NCBI GenBank assembly: GCA_963693315.1
Contig: OY856188.1
Coordinates: forward strand, 190,393,897-190,457,896
Reading direction: 5' to 3'
From: Diogma glabrata
Lineage: Eukaryota; Arthropoda; Insecta; Diptera; Cylindrotomidae
DNA: 64,000 nucleotides
The translations under genes and the position numbers were made by a program. Below the pieces are notes generated by a model. That model was not told the DNA's origin. It was given only the letters and a program-made list of their open reading frames with translations, and searched no databases. Shown here in pieces: positions 20,126-32,559 of the stretch. Numbering within the stretch: the first letter of the stretch is position 1; every line of letters begins with the position of its first letter.

Positions 20126-21662
20126 ATATAAAAAAATAATTGTGCAGCACATTTTGTGGCTGAAGACGTGCATATTTATGAAACAATTCTAATGGTTTCA
20201 CAGCTTCACCTTCCGCAACTACAGAAAAAACTCGCTTGCGATTTGTTTTTGTATCGGCCAGAGTGATAATTAACAAATTACCGGTATCCACAATATCTGG
20301 TAGTTTCAGAGAATGCAGTTCTTCTCTTCTGCAGGCACCGCAAATGCCAATAAGAAGAGCCACTTTAACCATTAAATATGTGTCGTCTGGAGCCTCCTTC
20401 AAAAAGTTGTTAGTTTCCTCTCTTGAAAGGACTTTAGATTTTTTAGCTTCATATGCTACGGATTGTCTTTTTAAAAACGCTGTCACTTTTGAATAATTTT
20501 CAATGCTTAAATTTTCTTTCATCGAAAGAGTAGCTTTAAGCATGGAAAATTTTGACCATAAAGACGATGGTCTTAAAGTTCTTGACTTTTCATGAAGATA
20601 AGTTAGCATTACATCTTCATTTATAGCGGTAATGCCGTTATCTTTATTCCAGCTTTAAAATATTTCATATTCCTTCTCGTATTGCCTACGAGATTTTTTC
20701 GTTAACAAATCTAATTCAATACTCTTTCTTATTCTGGTATAAAATTGTTGTTTCCTGGATGGTTGTTGGCCATTTGGAATGTTTTTTGTTTTTCGCGTCG
20801 TCGATATTAATTTTTATAAAAGGACTATTATTTTGAAAACGTACATTTTTTTGTTGATTTTTAAATTTTTGATTTTTAAAAAATCTGAAATTTTGATATA
20901 TTGTTGGTATTGACGAAAGGAAAAAAGTCATTTCAGCTTTTATTTTTTGAGTACTCTGAATCGGAGTTATGCGCGGTTGAATTTTTTAGGCTTTTTCACG
21001 TAGTTTTTGTAATGGTGTCAATGTTTTGTGAATAGGTGCCACAAATTTCATCCGACTTACGTATATTTTTGCAAGTAAAAAGGAAAATAATTGAATAATT
21101 GAAATAAGTAAGTCTAAAATTAATAACTTTTCTCTTTTCCGCAAATTTTCACAAAGTTTTTCACAAATTTTAAAGTAAACATATGCAGCTATGAAATTGA
21201 GAAATAAAAAGTCAGCAATTCAATATGGATTTTTTCTTACGATTTTTTGTGGATCTAATAAATTAAACATTTCATATTTTAATACCTGCAATAAATTTGA
21301 ACCATTTTCTGTGTATTTCTGATTGAGAAACAGGTTTTTATTCAGAATAAGAATTGGAGATCCCAATGATCGAAGATTTTGTTATAATTTCAACATCACC
21401 AACACTAACATTAGAAAAAAACATCAAAAAAATTGGATTGGAAACAATCAATAATGACTATACAAACGTGACTTAGGATGTTAATTAGAATAGAAATGTT
21501 CCCCATTCTATGAATTCACACAAAGTATTGTCTAGAAATTTAATGCAAAAAATCCCATATAATGTAAAAACATTTTCCATAATATGGAGTCTAATGACAG
21601 TGGAAAAATTCAACTTAAGTAAAATAAATAAGTGATGAAGAAGTTTCAACTTTGAAATTGTC

Positions 21663-21757
21663 ATCGCCTCAACGGCGTAATCGATAGCGTGTCTGCCCAC
21701 GGATTCGAGCCGGGCACTGACGAGGGTAGGTTCGAATCCCATCCGAAACACGAAAAA
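21663..21757 (+). repeat. tRNA-derived SINE-like sequence
   Basis: A perfect RNA polymerase III B box (ggttcgaatcc, 21729-21739) follows, at tRNA-like distance, an A-box-like taatcgatagcg (about 21678-21690). The intervening ggattcgagccgggc could be a long variable arm. The acceptor stem does not pair, so it is not a functional tRNA gene. I see no poly-A tail or target duplication. Confidence 0.5.
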
Positions 21758-22489
21758 TGTGAATTGGAGTTTTTTTCTGAAAAACTTCAAACCATACCTT
21801 TGAATTGAAAAAATTCCAATTACTTCTTTACTTACTTGAGTTTAATTGATCTCAAAAATCTAAAATAAAATTAAAAAAATATTTTCTATAAACATTATAA
21901 TTTAATCAATATTATAAATAAATACATTAAAAAATTAATTTATATAATTCTTTTTGTCTTTAATTTGAAATATTTTTATGATTATCAGAAAAAGAAAACA
22001 TTTTGGCAATTATTTTATCGGGTGTAGTGTTATAAGGTAAAAAAGTCAGACAAGTGCGAATAAAATTCGCTCGTCAAGGGTTCCGTGAATGTAAAGAAAA
22101 CAATATCAAAATAATTTACATAAAGTTGTGTTGTTAAGGGTTTATATTGCCAGACCATAGACACATAAAAACTAAATGGTTCATCGTAAATATCAATAGT
22201 TAATGTCAATCTCATCTAAATTGATCGAAATGATATAAAAAATATTACTTTAGGTTAAATGATATCCATAGCTATTTATGGTAGCTAAGGAACGACTCAA
22301 TTCTGTTAAACAACGACGAAATTTAGGGGTGGAGTGGTGTTAACGCTAAAAATATGACTTTTTTGACAATAATTCAAAAACTGTGCATCGCAAGATTCTA
22401 AAATAATTGTAATGTTTCTTAATTTTTGTGTTCTTTCAAATGACACTCATGCGAGCCAAACAAATATTAACCCTAAAATAATTGCAGGT

Positions 22490-22705
22490 TATCGAACTTA
22501 CCATTCAATTAAAACTCAACATTTTCTAAAGTTATACAAGAAATTTATTAAACCAGTAATTATGAATGGATTACAAACGTGGATCTTAACACAAACTAAC
22601 AAATCACATCAATCTGATTTGAACCTTGAGAATTTACGCCACCTTTTGGGCCCACTTATGGCATACAATACAATACAATATACAATAGATAGTAAAGGAC
22701 CGTGA
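22490..22705 (+). pseudogene. Non-LTR reverse transcriptase C-terminal remnant
   Basis: GYRTYHSIKTQHFLKLYKKF followed by IKPVIMNGLQTWILTQ corresponds to the region after the reverse transcriptase domain in RTE-like elements (LKLYKTIIRPVVTYGxETW). It then reads LENLRHLLGPL. It lies inside copy B of the tandem-repeat element and is too short and diverged to be functional. Confidence 0.55.
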
Positions 22706-22949
22706 TAATTTTAAAAATAAAGTTCTTTCTTTTGGATAACTGGTTATATTCACTCTAAAAGAGTTGCAAAATTAAGAATTGCTCTAAGAATCAGTACAAA
22801 GGATGACATGACTAAAAATGTATACGCCAGTCCCACTCAATATTGCTATTCGGGTTAAAAAGCTTTATTTCACCTTACCATTCCTACCCTTTCAAAACGA
22901 TTAATAAATATTTGATACACGGGGAGACGGTCTGAATTTTGAACATTTT

Positions 22950-24180
22950 TGATCATAACTCAAAAACTGTGCACCGCAAAATTATAAAAAAAATTGCAAT
23001 GATTTTTAAATTAGGTGCTCTTTCAAATGACACTCCATTCGCTTGGGTCAAAAAAAGTTTTTTTTTACCCTCTCTACCCCGGTGCCCTAAACACACAGAA
23101 ATATAATTATTTGAGACTTCGGTATAATTTTTATACAAAATTTACAAATTTCCTAGCTCTGTGAATTTTTTCAAATTTTTCTGTCAATCAGTGTCGAAAC
23201 GTAGGGGAGGGAACGGTTTGAATTTTGCAGTTTTTTGTCCATAACTCAAAAAATGTGCACCGCAAAATTATAAAAAAAACTGCAACAAGTTTTAAATTAG
23301 GTGCTCTTTCAAATGACACCCCACTCGCTTGGGTCAAAAAAGTTTTTTTTTTACCCTCTTTACCCCGGTCCCCTAAACACACAAAAATATAATTATTTGA
23401 GACTTCGCTATAATTTTCATACAAAATTTACCAAATTGCCTAACTCTGTGAATTTTTCCAAATTTTTATGTCAATCAGTGTCGAAACGAAGGGGGGGGGA
23501 ACGGTTTGAATTTTGCACTTTTTTGTCCATAACTCAAAAACTGTGCACCGCAAAATTATAAAAAAAACTGCAACGAATTTTAAATTAGGTGCTCTTTCAA
23601 ATGACACCCCACTCGCTTGGGTCAAAAAAGTTTTTTTTTTACCCTCTTTACCCCGGTCCCCTAAACACACAGAAATATAATTATTTGAGACTTCGCTATA
23701 ATTTTCATACAAAATTTACCAAATTGCCTAACTCTGTGAATTTTTCCAAATTTTTATGTCAATCAGTGTCGAAACGAAGGGGGGGGGAACGGTTTGAATT
23801 TTGCACTTTTTTGTCCATAACTCAAAAACTGTGCACCGCAAAATTATAAAAAAAACTGCAACGAATTCTAAATTAGGTGCTCTTTTAAATGACACCCCAC
23901 TCGCTTGGGTCAAAAAAGTTTTTTTTTTACCCTCTTTACCCCGGTCCCCTAAACACACAGAAATATAATTATTTGAGACTTCGGTATAATTTTCATACAA
24001 AATTTACCAAATTTCCTAACTTTGTGAATTTTTCCAAATTTTTCTGTCAATCAGTGTCGCAACGAAGGGGGGGGGAACGGTATGTTTTTGACAATAACTC
24101 AAAAACTGTGCACCGCAAAATTCTAAAAAAAATTGCTATGATTTCTAAATTAGGTGCTCTTTCAAATGACACCCCACTTG
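22950..24180. repeat. Tandem array of 288-bp units within copy B
   Basis: Four full units and part of a fifth. Each has actgtgcaccgcaaaatt, then ggtgctctttcaaatgacac, then cctaaacacaca, then tcaatcagtgtcgaaacg and a G run. The high identity of the central units (23300-23900) points to recent unequal exchange. Confidence 0.8.
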
Positions 24181-24726
24181 ACCACATTTTAAATAGTGTT
24201 TTTACCCCTCCTCATTTCCACCCCCTTAATAAATCTAATTATGAGAATATGACACTTTTATATATTTTTTATTAAAACTGTACTAATTTTTCTATCATTC
24301 CAAATACATTTGAAAATTTTCGATCAGTTAGGTTCGGAGCTAATCGAGTTAAGAAAACACAAAAAAAACGTCATTATTCAGAATTATACAAAAAATGGTG
24401 AGTTGTAAAATTCCAAAATAAATTTTTAAGAAATACTGAAATGAAGCCCTTTCATATGATACCCTACTTGAATCTATAAAAAAATCTATTTTCTCAAAGG
24501 TCTCACATCGAACCCCTGTAAACCAAACGAAAACCACTTTAGTTTTATTTGTATTCGTCATTTCATGTGGACAGATTAGTTTTATACACATGCCAAATTT
24601 CAAGTCCATAGCATTTATAGTTTACGAGATAATCGATATAATGTGAAAAACTCGTTTTACTCTCACCAATAGTGTTCCGTATAAAAAACGGAACCCTAAA
24701 AACAGTGGAATCATTGAGTTCAACTT

Positions 24727-26514
24727 ATGGTTTTAATGTCCGAATACCGCATCGAAAGAAATTGCTCATGTAGTTCGATATCTCCTGAAGACACATATGA
24801 AAACTTCATAACGTGGTTGGTTTTTTTCGACCAAATTTCCGCCCATTCAAATAATTCCCTTGCTGTTGACATTTTTTCTCCTCTAAGCGAAGCTCTCTGG
24901 GCTTCTCTTTTAAGTGTTTCTCCAATCCCATCGGATGGAACCTTTCCGTGGGCAGATGCAAAGAAATGCCATTCTGCATTTATTTTAAAATCATCAATAT
25001 GTTTGCAGATATTTATGAAATTCTCCTTACTTTTATGTTGAGCTGCTGAACCATCAGTAAAATATCAAATTTTTTTGATGCTTGGATATATTTCTTGCTG
25101 TTTTTCAATGAATTCAATACACTTTTTCTGGTATTTATGAACTGCAACTGTGTTATACATTAAATGATCAGATATAATGACAAAAGATAAGACCTCTAAT
25201 CATTACATGATTTGTAGTAAACTACGATTGGGTGGATTGTGGCTTGAACTTTATTGAAATGTGCAGCTTGTATCTCATTCTGCGTTATCATTGAGTAGTT
25301 TTCTGAAAAATCCATAATAAATACGTATTCGCCGTGACGTAGTTTAAGTTTCGTTTCCTTAAGAAACTTTGATTGCTGCCTTGCGATGAAATCATGAATT
25401 TTTAATTTGTTTACCGATGTATGTACTAAATCTTCTACAAATTCTTCCTTATTTTTTTCCATGCGTTCTAACAAATATCTATCTTCTTCGTAAAATTCAA
25501 AAGATTCCAAAATTGCTTTTGTGTAAGCTTCCACGATATTTTTACAATCATTGCTTATATTTGTTGCACAATCCACTGTTTCATTAGAACAACTCAGTTT
25601 CTTAAGCAGATCTTTTTCATTTTTTAATAAATTTAAGAGCGGCTTACACATTAAACGTACATTTTCATGTATCATGCATATACAGACATTGTGTGTTCCA
25701 GTAGGTCCGGCTAAAATACATTTCTTCGGTCGCAACGTAGTGAACTTTGAGAAGCTGATTTTGACATCTGGGTTTTCTTCCAAGAACATTTCGTAGATGT
25801 CGGTGAGGGTCCATAACACCAACCGCTTTGATTTCCTAATTTTTGTTGATCCTTCTGTAATAGTAACAACATCTTTAAGGCCAGGCATTGTTCTACTAAT
25901 TTCCTCTGATAAGAAGTATGTTTGAATTTTTTTTACTATCTTTTGTGACAAACTGTGCACCTGTTTGCTTTTAGGCCAACTGTAAGGACCTACTGTTTCC
26001 AACAGATCCATGGCGAATTCTCCCAGTCGTCTTGATGCATTAAATTCATCCTGGATACGTTAATTTGACCAAAATTTACGTGGTAGAGTTGTCAACAAAA
26101 ACACTTGTTCTGATTTAGAGCTGGCATCTTTAAATTCTTTTTTAAGGTTCGATGTATAAGCCATGATGTATATGTATATTCACATTCCTCGTTTGGTGAT
26201 AACACTTTAACTGAATCTACTTGAAATATTCTTTGACTTATTGCCGATGTGACACTTGCAATTTTTTTATAACTTCCTGTTGTATTATGTGTTTGTTTGA
26301 TAGGAGATTCGACTAACCTTCCAATAACATTGTTAATATCTTCTAAAGTGTCATTAAGTAGTTCAGGAACTGGTGGAGATATAGTATCAACCGAAACTGG
26401 TGATGGATCTAAAGATGCTGGAGGTATTTGAATATTTTCGTTCGTTGGAACACTTTTACCATCCTGATTTATAGAAATAATTTCACTATCGACAGTTTCC
26501 GAACATGAAAGCTG
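24727..26514 (-). pseudogene. SHGK-family transposon-like gene, fuller but broken copy
   Basis: A first exon opens after a TTTTCTACAG acceptor at 26514 and stays open for about 120 codons without a Met (Ser/Pro-rich, then VESPIKQTHNTTGSY). After a frameshift near 26160 come MAYTSNLKKEFKDASSK and FLLTTLPRKFWSN with a stop. The 271-codon block at 26011-25196 holds KRLVLWTLTDIYEMF, NPDVKISFSKFTTLRPKKC and AGPTGTHNVCICMIHENV, then VFIMDFSENYSMITQNEIQ and QATIHPIVVYYK. After another shift come YFTDGSAAQHKSKENF, AEWHFFASAHGKVPSDGIG and DIELHEQFLSMRYSD (25195-24727). The order matches the uncharacterised invertebrate family also present at 52-725. I infer an RNase H-like transposase with the Asp of MDFSENYS and of TDGSAAQ as metal ligands. 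It lies between the inverted repeats at 20.8 and 27.7 kb. Confidence 0.7.
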
Positions 26515-27117
26515 CTGTAGAAAATATTAGTTGCATATGAATTTTTATTCATTTTAATAAAATAATTAAATTTATCTTATTTTTATAGATTTAAGTGCGA
26601 CATGTTTCACATATGAACTGGTCATCACGCAAAGTAAAATTTAGGGTCGCAGTTTTTTGAATAACAGCTGGTGTGACCAGTTTTACATTTTTTGATGTCC
26701 GCTTATGATTTTTGAGACCGTACAAGTTACAGCACAATTTGAAAGGCATTTCTATTATTATCTTTTCTAAACGTTACGTCTTCTAAATATTTTTGAATAT
26801 ACTTGCTATAAGGCAATCACATCAATATATATACCCTTTAAATAGTTTTGACATATGTAGAATCAGGTAAAATTGGGTAGGTACAATTTAATAAATTTTG
26901 ATTGGATGCAAGCATAATTTGTTCCAAAAAACGTTTGTGGGCGTCATTAGAAATTTTAAATGTTAGAATTATGAGTCTCTAATGACATTTTAATTGGTGA
27001 AAAGGGGCTGAATAGACATTTTTTAAAATGAATAAACGTTTTACAGACCCTTTTAATAATTAAAATTCCTTTATTTTACCACTTAACTTAAATTTTTTTA
27101 ATAAGTTTTTAACCATT
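26515..27117. other. Intron or flank of the SHGK-family gene, nothing else seen
   Basis: Directly upstream (minus strand) of the acceptor at 26515-26520, so probably intron and 5' region. No ORF or repeat recognised. Confidence 0.35.
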
Positions 27118-27737
27118 TAACCGCACAGAAAATGGTTCAAATTTATTGCAGGTGTTAAAATATGAAATATTTAATTTATTAGATCCACATTTAGTACAGG
27201 ATCATTAACTTAATAAAAAAACACATGTGAATTTTTCATATACCAAACTTTAAAAAATCGTAAGAAAAAATCCATATTGAACTGCTGACTTTTTATTTCT
27301 CAATTTCATAGCTGCATATGTTTACTTTAAAATTTGTGAAAAACAAAAAAAAAGGTGTTTTTGAGATATGAGCTTTGAAGTAAACCAAGGTTTTACGCGC
27401 CGCCTAGCGGAAAAGAGAAAAGTTATTAATTTTAAACTTACTTATTTCAACTATTCTATTATTTTCCTTTTTACTTGCAAAAATATACGTAAGTCGGATG
27501 AAATTTGTGGCACCTATTCACAAAACATTGACACCATTACCAAAACTACGTGAAAAAGCCTCAAAAATTCAATCGCGCATAACTCCGATTCAGAGTACAC
27601 AAAAAATAAAAGCAGAAATTACTTTTTTTCTTTCGTCCAATACCAACAATATATCAAAATTTCAGATTTTTAAAAAATAGTTGTTGTTTTTCGATGTACG
27701 TTTTCAAAATAATTTGATCAAACGTTTTTATAAATCA

Positions 27738-28870
27738 GATTTAAACTGACATAATTATAGACATTATTGTCTTAAATGATTTTTTTTGACATTTTTAATA
27801 TGGCGGCAAATAAGTAATAAGTAGCAAATAACTCGTCGTTTGGAAAGCACCCTTAACATCTATTTTAACTTTTCCAACATGTTATAAATTGAATTAATTC
27901 AAAGAATTAGTTGTGATATATAACATCACTCCGATGGAATGTCATCCCATCATGAATAATAAGACTGAATTCAAAAATATGTGGTGTGCAAATTAAGAAA
28001 TCTTTTTGCTATCCACACAAATGTCGATCGATCTAGTTTCGAACCGATAAGAATACTTTTAATTTAAAATATCATTCTCATCAGGGCTAGCCGACTAGAT
28101 AAACTACAAAAAAATTTCAACGCTTATAAACCAAAAATTAGTCTACATTGATAGCGAAGCATAAGAAAACAAAAAAAATTACATAAACACATATTTATTA
28201 GATTCAGGGCTAGACAATTTATTTCTCTGGTGATCACTAATGTTGTTATACTCTTGCCGTGCTAGTATGGAATAACAAACTTGTATTGGCGAGAAGAAGA
28301 TGACCGGTCTTCACTTGTGTCTATTGACAAATTAATCTACAATTAATTCAAGTTGTTATTGTTAAACGCACCCCTTTTTAGTACGATATGAAGGTGATTA
28401 GAGAAAAGACGAATGAAAAGGTCTTTTTCTAAATAATATTAAACAAATCCAATTTGTCTCAACAATAGTGTTTTTATTATCTATACCATAAGTTCCAATA
28501 AAGAGTAAGGTCCCAAGAAAAATTGTAATATCCACAATTTTTCATTGGAAAACATAATTTATTGGCGTGGATTTTTGACGTTTCACCATTATTTTTAACA
28601 AATGTCCAATTTTTTTTACACATCTTCAATAATGTATTATGCAGAATATTCAAAATGTGTTTTTAAATATTTATTTGGTGAAATTTAGTTATGTTTATTT
28701 ATATTGTGCTTTTTTGTTATTTTTACTATAAAACTTTAAAAACTACACTGTATTGTGATTTCAAATATATTTTTTCAGTGTAAAACCCGTAAAACAATTT
28801 TGAAAAAATGTATGAAATGTGCATTAATTAAAACACCTTAGCACATACATGCACACTAATGTCAGCCAGC
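27738..28870. other. AT-rich intergenic DNA, no gene seen
   Basis: No coding signal and no strong repeat found by eye. Confidence 0.4.
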
Positions 28871-28879
28871 TGTGTGAAC

Positions 28880-30965
28880 TTGGAACCCATATAAGGAAAA
28901 AAAAAAGAAAAATATTTTTAGAAACTACAAACGATGTAGATGATTGTAGTAAAATTTTTTGGTTTGTAGTTGTAATAAATATCACTCAAATCCTTAAAAC
29001 AGGTGTATCCCCTGCACATAGTGGTAATTTTGATAATCCAAGTAAACAAGATTGTTCGAAATCGTTTGTAGTATTTTGTAGTAATGATAAATATTTTTGG
29101 AAATTTTTTTTTCACTAAAAAAATAAAAAAATGTACAGTTGAGCAAAAACTTGAAATATTCTTTCGATCTCAGAAACTGCAAACGACGTAGATGATTGTT
29201 GTGAAAAAACTTTGTTTCTAGTTGTAATAAATATCACTCAAATCATTAAAACAGATGATTGTTATTATTACACTGTAATAATTTTGATAATCTGAGTATA
29301 CAAGATTGTTCGTAGTATTTTGTGGTAATTATAAATATTTTTGACAATTCAACTCACTAAATAAAGTTTCGATAAGGTCCAATAAAAACGCTTCATTTAC
29401 TATTTTTTAACAAATCAAAACGAATTATTTCGATTATTTTTTTCTAGTGGGAAGGAACAGCGAATATTTTCGAATATTTTCGGCCTACTTAATATATTAA
29501 TTTAAAACAAAAATTCACCTACAAAATTATGTGAAAATGCAATTTGCAAATAGTAAAAATTACCGTTTTCATTCATAAATGATTGCATGTTTATGTTTAT
29601 TTGTCAAAAATAAATTACAAATTTATAACATTTATGCGCCTACTAAGATGAAATAATATTTTATTATATATGATTATGTTGTATGAAATAATGTTACTAT
29701 TTCTGTTCGTTAAATTGTCTGCTAAATACAACTCGTCACCAAATTATTAGTCGATTATTTTCCAACATTACCACTCATGCCATTTGAGGTCAAAAATTTC
29801 CCTCGTGCGCTACGCGCACTCGGGACCTCAAATGACATTCGTAATAATGATTATGAAAAATAATCGACTATTATTTGACGACTCGTGATATTATATATGA
29901 AAATTTTTTTTCACTCAAAAAATAAAAAACATTTACAGTTTAGCAAAAAGATGAAATATTCTTTCATCTCAGAAACCACAAACGATTTAGATGATTCGAA
30001 TAAAAACTTGTTGTTTGTATTTGTAATAAATATCACTCAAATCATCAAACAGATTCTCCTACACAGTGATAATTTTGATAGTAGAAGTATAAAAGATTGT
30101 TCACAATCGTTTGTAGTTTTTTGTAGAACTGATTATTATTTTTAGATGTTTTTTTCGCAGCCACAAAATTTCAAAATATAAATTTATGCCAAAACTTGAA
30201 CAGCTAAAAATTAAAATTTTTTACTACAATCATCTACGTCGTTTGTAGTTTCTGAGATCTAAAGTATTTATTTCAACTTTTCGCTTAACTGTCCATTTTT
30301 TATTTTTTGAGTAAAAAAAATTTCCAAATTATTTATCATTACTACAAAAATCTAGAAACGATTTCGAACAATCATGTATACTTAGATTATCAAAATTATT
30401 ACTGCGTGTAGGTAGGACTCTAAAAAAATTCTAAATTTTTTTCTGTAGCCAATCAAAATAAAAATGTGCAGTTGAGCAAACGGTTAAAATGTTTTTGATC
30501 ACAGAAACTTAAAATGACACAGATAATTGTAATAAAATTTGATGGTTTGGAGTTGTAATAAATATCACTCAAAACATCAAAACAGGTGAATAGTGATGGT
30601 TGTGATAATTTTAGTGATGACATAGTGATAATTTTGATAATCCAAGTATTCAAGATTGTTCAAAATCGTTTGTAGTGTTTTTTGGTGATGATAAATATTT
30701 TTGGAAAGTTTTTTTCACTCAACAAATAAAAAAATTTACAGTTGAGCAAAAAGTTGAAATATTCTTTTGATCTCAGAAACTACAAACGAAAATGATGATT
30801 GTAGTTAAAAATAATGTTTGTAGTTGTAATAAATATCACTCAAATTATCAAAACAGATGAGTCACCTACACACAGTGATAGTTTTGATAATCCGAGTATA
30901 CAAGATTGTTCGAATTCGTTTGTAGTATTATATAGTACTGACAAATATTTTTGAAAATTCTTTTT
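28880..30965. repeat. Satellite-like array of ~240-bp units, interrupted
   Basis: Units share tctcagaaactacaaacga, then gatgattgtagt, then tgtaataaatatcactcaaa, then ttttgataatcc, then agattgttcgaaatcg and a final agttgagcaaaa. Direct copies occur near 28915-29150, 29165-29380, 29960-30150, 30500-30715 and 30775-30960. One unit at about 30185-30420 is inverted. A hairpin element (29727-29893) and other sequence separate the second and third units. Units have diverged, so the array is old. Confidence 0.65.
29727..29893. mobile_element. Hairpin MITE with GC-rich centre
   Basis: ctcgtcaccaaattattagt is mirrored by a form of ataatagtcgattattt near 29865; the paired catgccatttgaggtc and gacctcaaatgacatt blocks flank a centre cctcgtgcgctacgcgcac. 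Arms are about 75 bp. No coding capacity. Confidence 0.65.
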
Positions 30966-30987
30966 CACTTAAAAAATAAAAAAAAAT

Positions 30988-31735
30988 TAAAAAAGCACAC
31001 TTTTATTGAAAACAAACTAAAAACTAAAAATGAATTTTGCATTGACACAACACGATGTTCCAAAAAAAACAATGGTTATATTCAAACGTTAAATCTTTTT
31101 TTAATAACTATATGTTTGCTTTCAAACTATAATAAGGAAATAAATATTTAAATATCTTTTTAAACAATTTAACACAGATGGCAAAATTAGATGTACAGAC
31201 TAGAATACTATTTAACTAGAAGTTTTGTTAGATAAATAATTTTCCGTTACAGTTTTTTACAAAAAACAAAAGTGGGTGGCGCAGTCAGCGTATTGAAAGT
31301 TTTACATCACATTTTGTATTATAAGTAATTTATAATACTTTAAAATAGTTGAATTAAGTTTTAGTATTTATACTTATTACTTAATTAAGATTAAGAATTA
31401 GCAGATTTTCTACATATTTAGCGCCCTCCTATATTGAGTACGTCACCGACTTTTATTTTTTGTAAAAAACTGTAACGGAAAATTATTTATCTAACAAAAC
31501 TTCTAGCTAAGTATTCTAGTCTGTACATCTAATTTGGCCATCTGTGTCAAATTGTTGAAAAAGATATTTAAATATTTATTTCCTTATTATAGTTTGAAAG
31601 CAAACATATAGTTATTAATAAAAGATTTAACGTTTGAATATAACCATTGTTTTTTTTGGAACATCGTGTTGTGTCAATGCAAAATTTATTTTTTAGCTTT
31701 TAGTTCGTTTTCAATAAAAGTGTGTTTTTTTAAAT
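30988..31735. mobile_element. Foldback element, ~300-bp arms
   Basis: The left arm (30988-31289) starts aaaaaagcacacttttattg. The right arm (31430-31735) ends caataaaagtgtgttttttt. The arms also pair through cattgacacaacacgatgtt, ggtcatctgtgt-like and gttacagttttttacaaaa blocks. The 140-bp spacer is AT-rich. A related stretch, cattgacacagcgttgtg, is at 53098. It lies within the decayed ~240-bp satellite. Confidence 0.75.
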
Positions 31736-32232
31736 TTTTTTTTAATTTTTTTTTTATTTTATAGTTTTTAGCGATATACATTTTTTGAGTCAGTTTTTTG
31801 AAGTTTATTTTACCTAAAAATAAGCTTACCACTTTAATATCACAGTAAATACATTTTAAGAAAAACCAGCTATTAAAATCACTTACCTAAACTTAAATTT
31901 TTTTTTCAAATTTAATGAATTCTTATAAAATATAAAATATTCGTTTTACTGCATAAACACAAACAACAAACGATATATGTACAAAAGCGGTACTTTTGGA
32001 AGTTGCTAATGCAGTTATTGATTGCACTATTACAATTGGATTTCTGTACATACAGTACAAAATAGTTAGTACGTTACTTATTGTTTACTCATTTACTCAT
32101 TGTTTACGTTCTTTACTCATTGGTTTTTAGTTCTATTATTACATATGAGATGACGTTTTTACTTTCAGAAATTTTACATTAGCTGGTATTAAACGATTTA
32201 AGTTTGTTTTTAAAAAATTTGTTACGACATAT
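31736..32232. other. AT-rich DNA, no gene seen
   Basis: Nothing recognisable. Confidence 0.4.
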
Positions 32233-32403
32233 ATATCAAGCATAATATAATAGTACATTATATACCGAGGTGATAAAGTAAATTTTCTACATTCAGGTGG
32301 ATATTAATTTGCGAGAAACGAAGTTTCGAGCGAATTAAGCACCGAAATGGAGAAAATTTTCTTCACCGAGGTTTATATACTATTTTTTTTACTACTTGAT
32401 ATA
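32233..32403. mobile_element. Hairpin MITE
   Basis: atatcaagcataatataata is mirrored by tttttactacttgatat. Inner pairs are accgaggtgataaagtaaat with ttttcttcaccgaggt and aatttgcgagaaacg with cgagcgaatt. The centre is gaaacgaagtttcgag. No coding capacity. Confidence 0.6.
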
Positions 32404-32559
32404 AAAAATGCACTAAAACTCTTAATTATTCACAAAATAAAATGTCAATTAATAAGCAAATGGTGAATAAATAAAAATTTTGATTTTGTGAAACATTGTT
32501 TATCATATCATTGGATTGCGTATTGGATATTTATTATTCAGGGCTGCTTAGCTAGAAAT

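Larger units (their letters stand above)
15853..20720 (-). pseudogene. Tyrosine recombinase gene (Crypton-like), split by an LTR element
   Basis: The minus-strand coding parts are 20720-20126, 16384-16134 and 16077-15853. The first ends HNYFFI; the second begins LYRNQK once the LTR element and one copy of its 4-bp duplication are ignored, and the frame is unbroken across that point. Catalytic landmarks are Arg in GACRREELHSL, the His-x-x-Arg box in GHCFRRTSATL, His/Trp in KRHGGWKSTAV and Tyr in GYIEES. A 56-bp GT-AG intron (16078-16133) leads to a Ser-rich tail ending TNCHFHFH, a tail common in these proteins. An in-frame stop at 20655-20657 lies upstream of the Met at 20609 and separates it from RRQYEKEYEIF. 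I infer a Crypton-type transposase or a gene derived from one. The insertion now prevents a full product. Confidence 0.8.
22041..24698. mobile_element. Tandem-repeat-bearing element, copy B
   Basis: It has the same 5' block (agtcagacaagtgcg, then gggttccgtgaatg) and 3' block (gtttaccaaacgaaaac-like sequence, then acggaaccctaaaaac) as copy A. The array (22950-24180) has units starting near 22956, 23242, 23530, 23818 and 24094, with spacings of 286, 288, 288 and 276 bp. The middle units are almost identical to each other, unlike copy A. A foreign segment at about 22455-22850 interrupts the 5' part. Confidence 0.7.
20812..27737. mobile_element. Long-TIR region enclosing the second SHGK-family gene
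   Basis: The left arm (about 20812-21320) and right arm (about 27118-27737) are inverted relatives over some 500 bp. Landmarks that pair are ttttgaaaacgtac, caatgttttgtgaatagg with cctattcacaaaacattg, aaataaaaagtcagcaattc with gaactgctgactttttattt, and aatttattgcaggt with acctgcaataaatt. Inside are a tRNA-like SINE, copy B of the tandem-repeat element and the gene at 24727-26514. I infer that these are the TIRs of the transposon that carried that gene, later enlarged by insertions. An alternative is two unrelated inverted copies of a repeat. Confidence 0.5.

Noticed and set aside
22953..24275. Repeated ~90-codon ORFs on both strands
   Set aside because: They recur because the 288-bp tandem unit, divisible by three, has few stops; no start or codon conservation distinguishes them, and copy A does not keep them.
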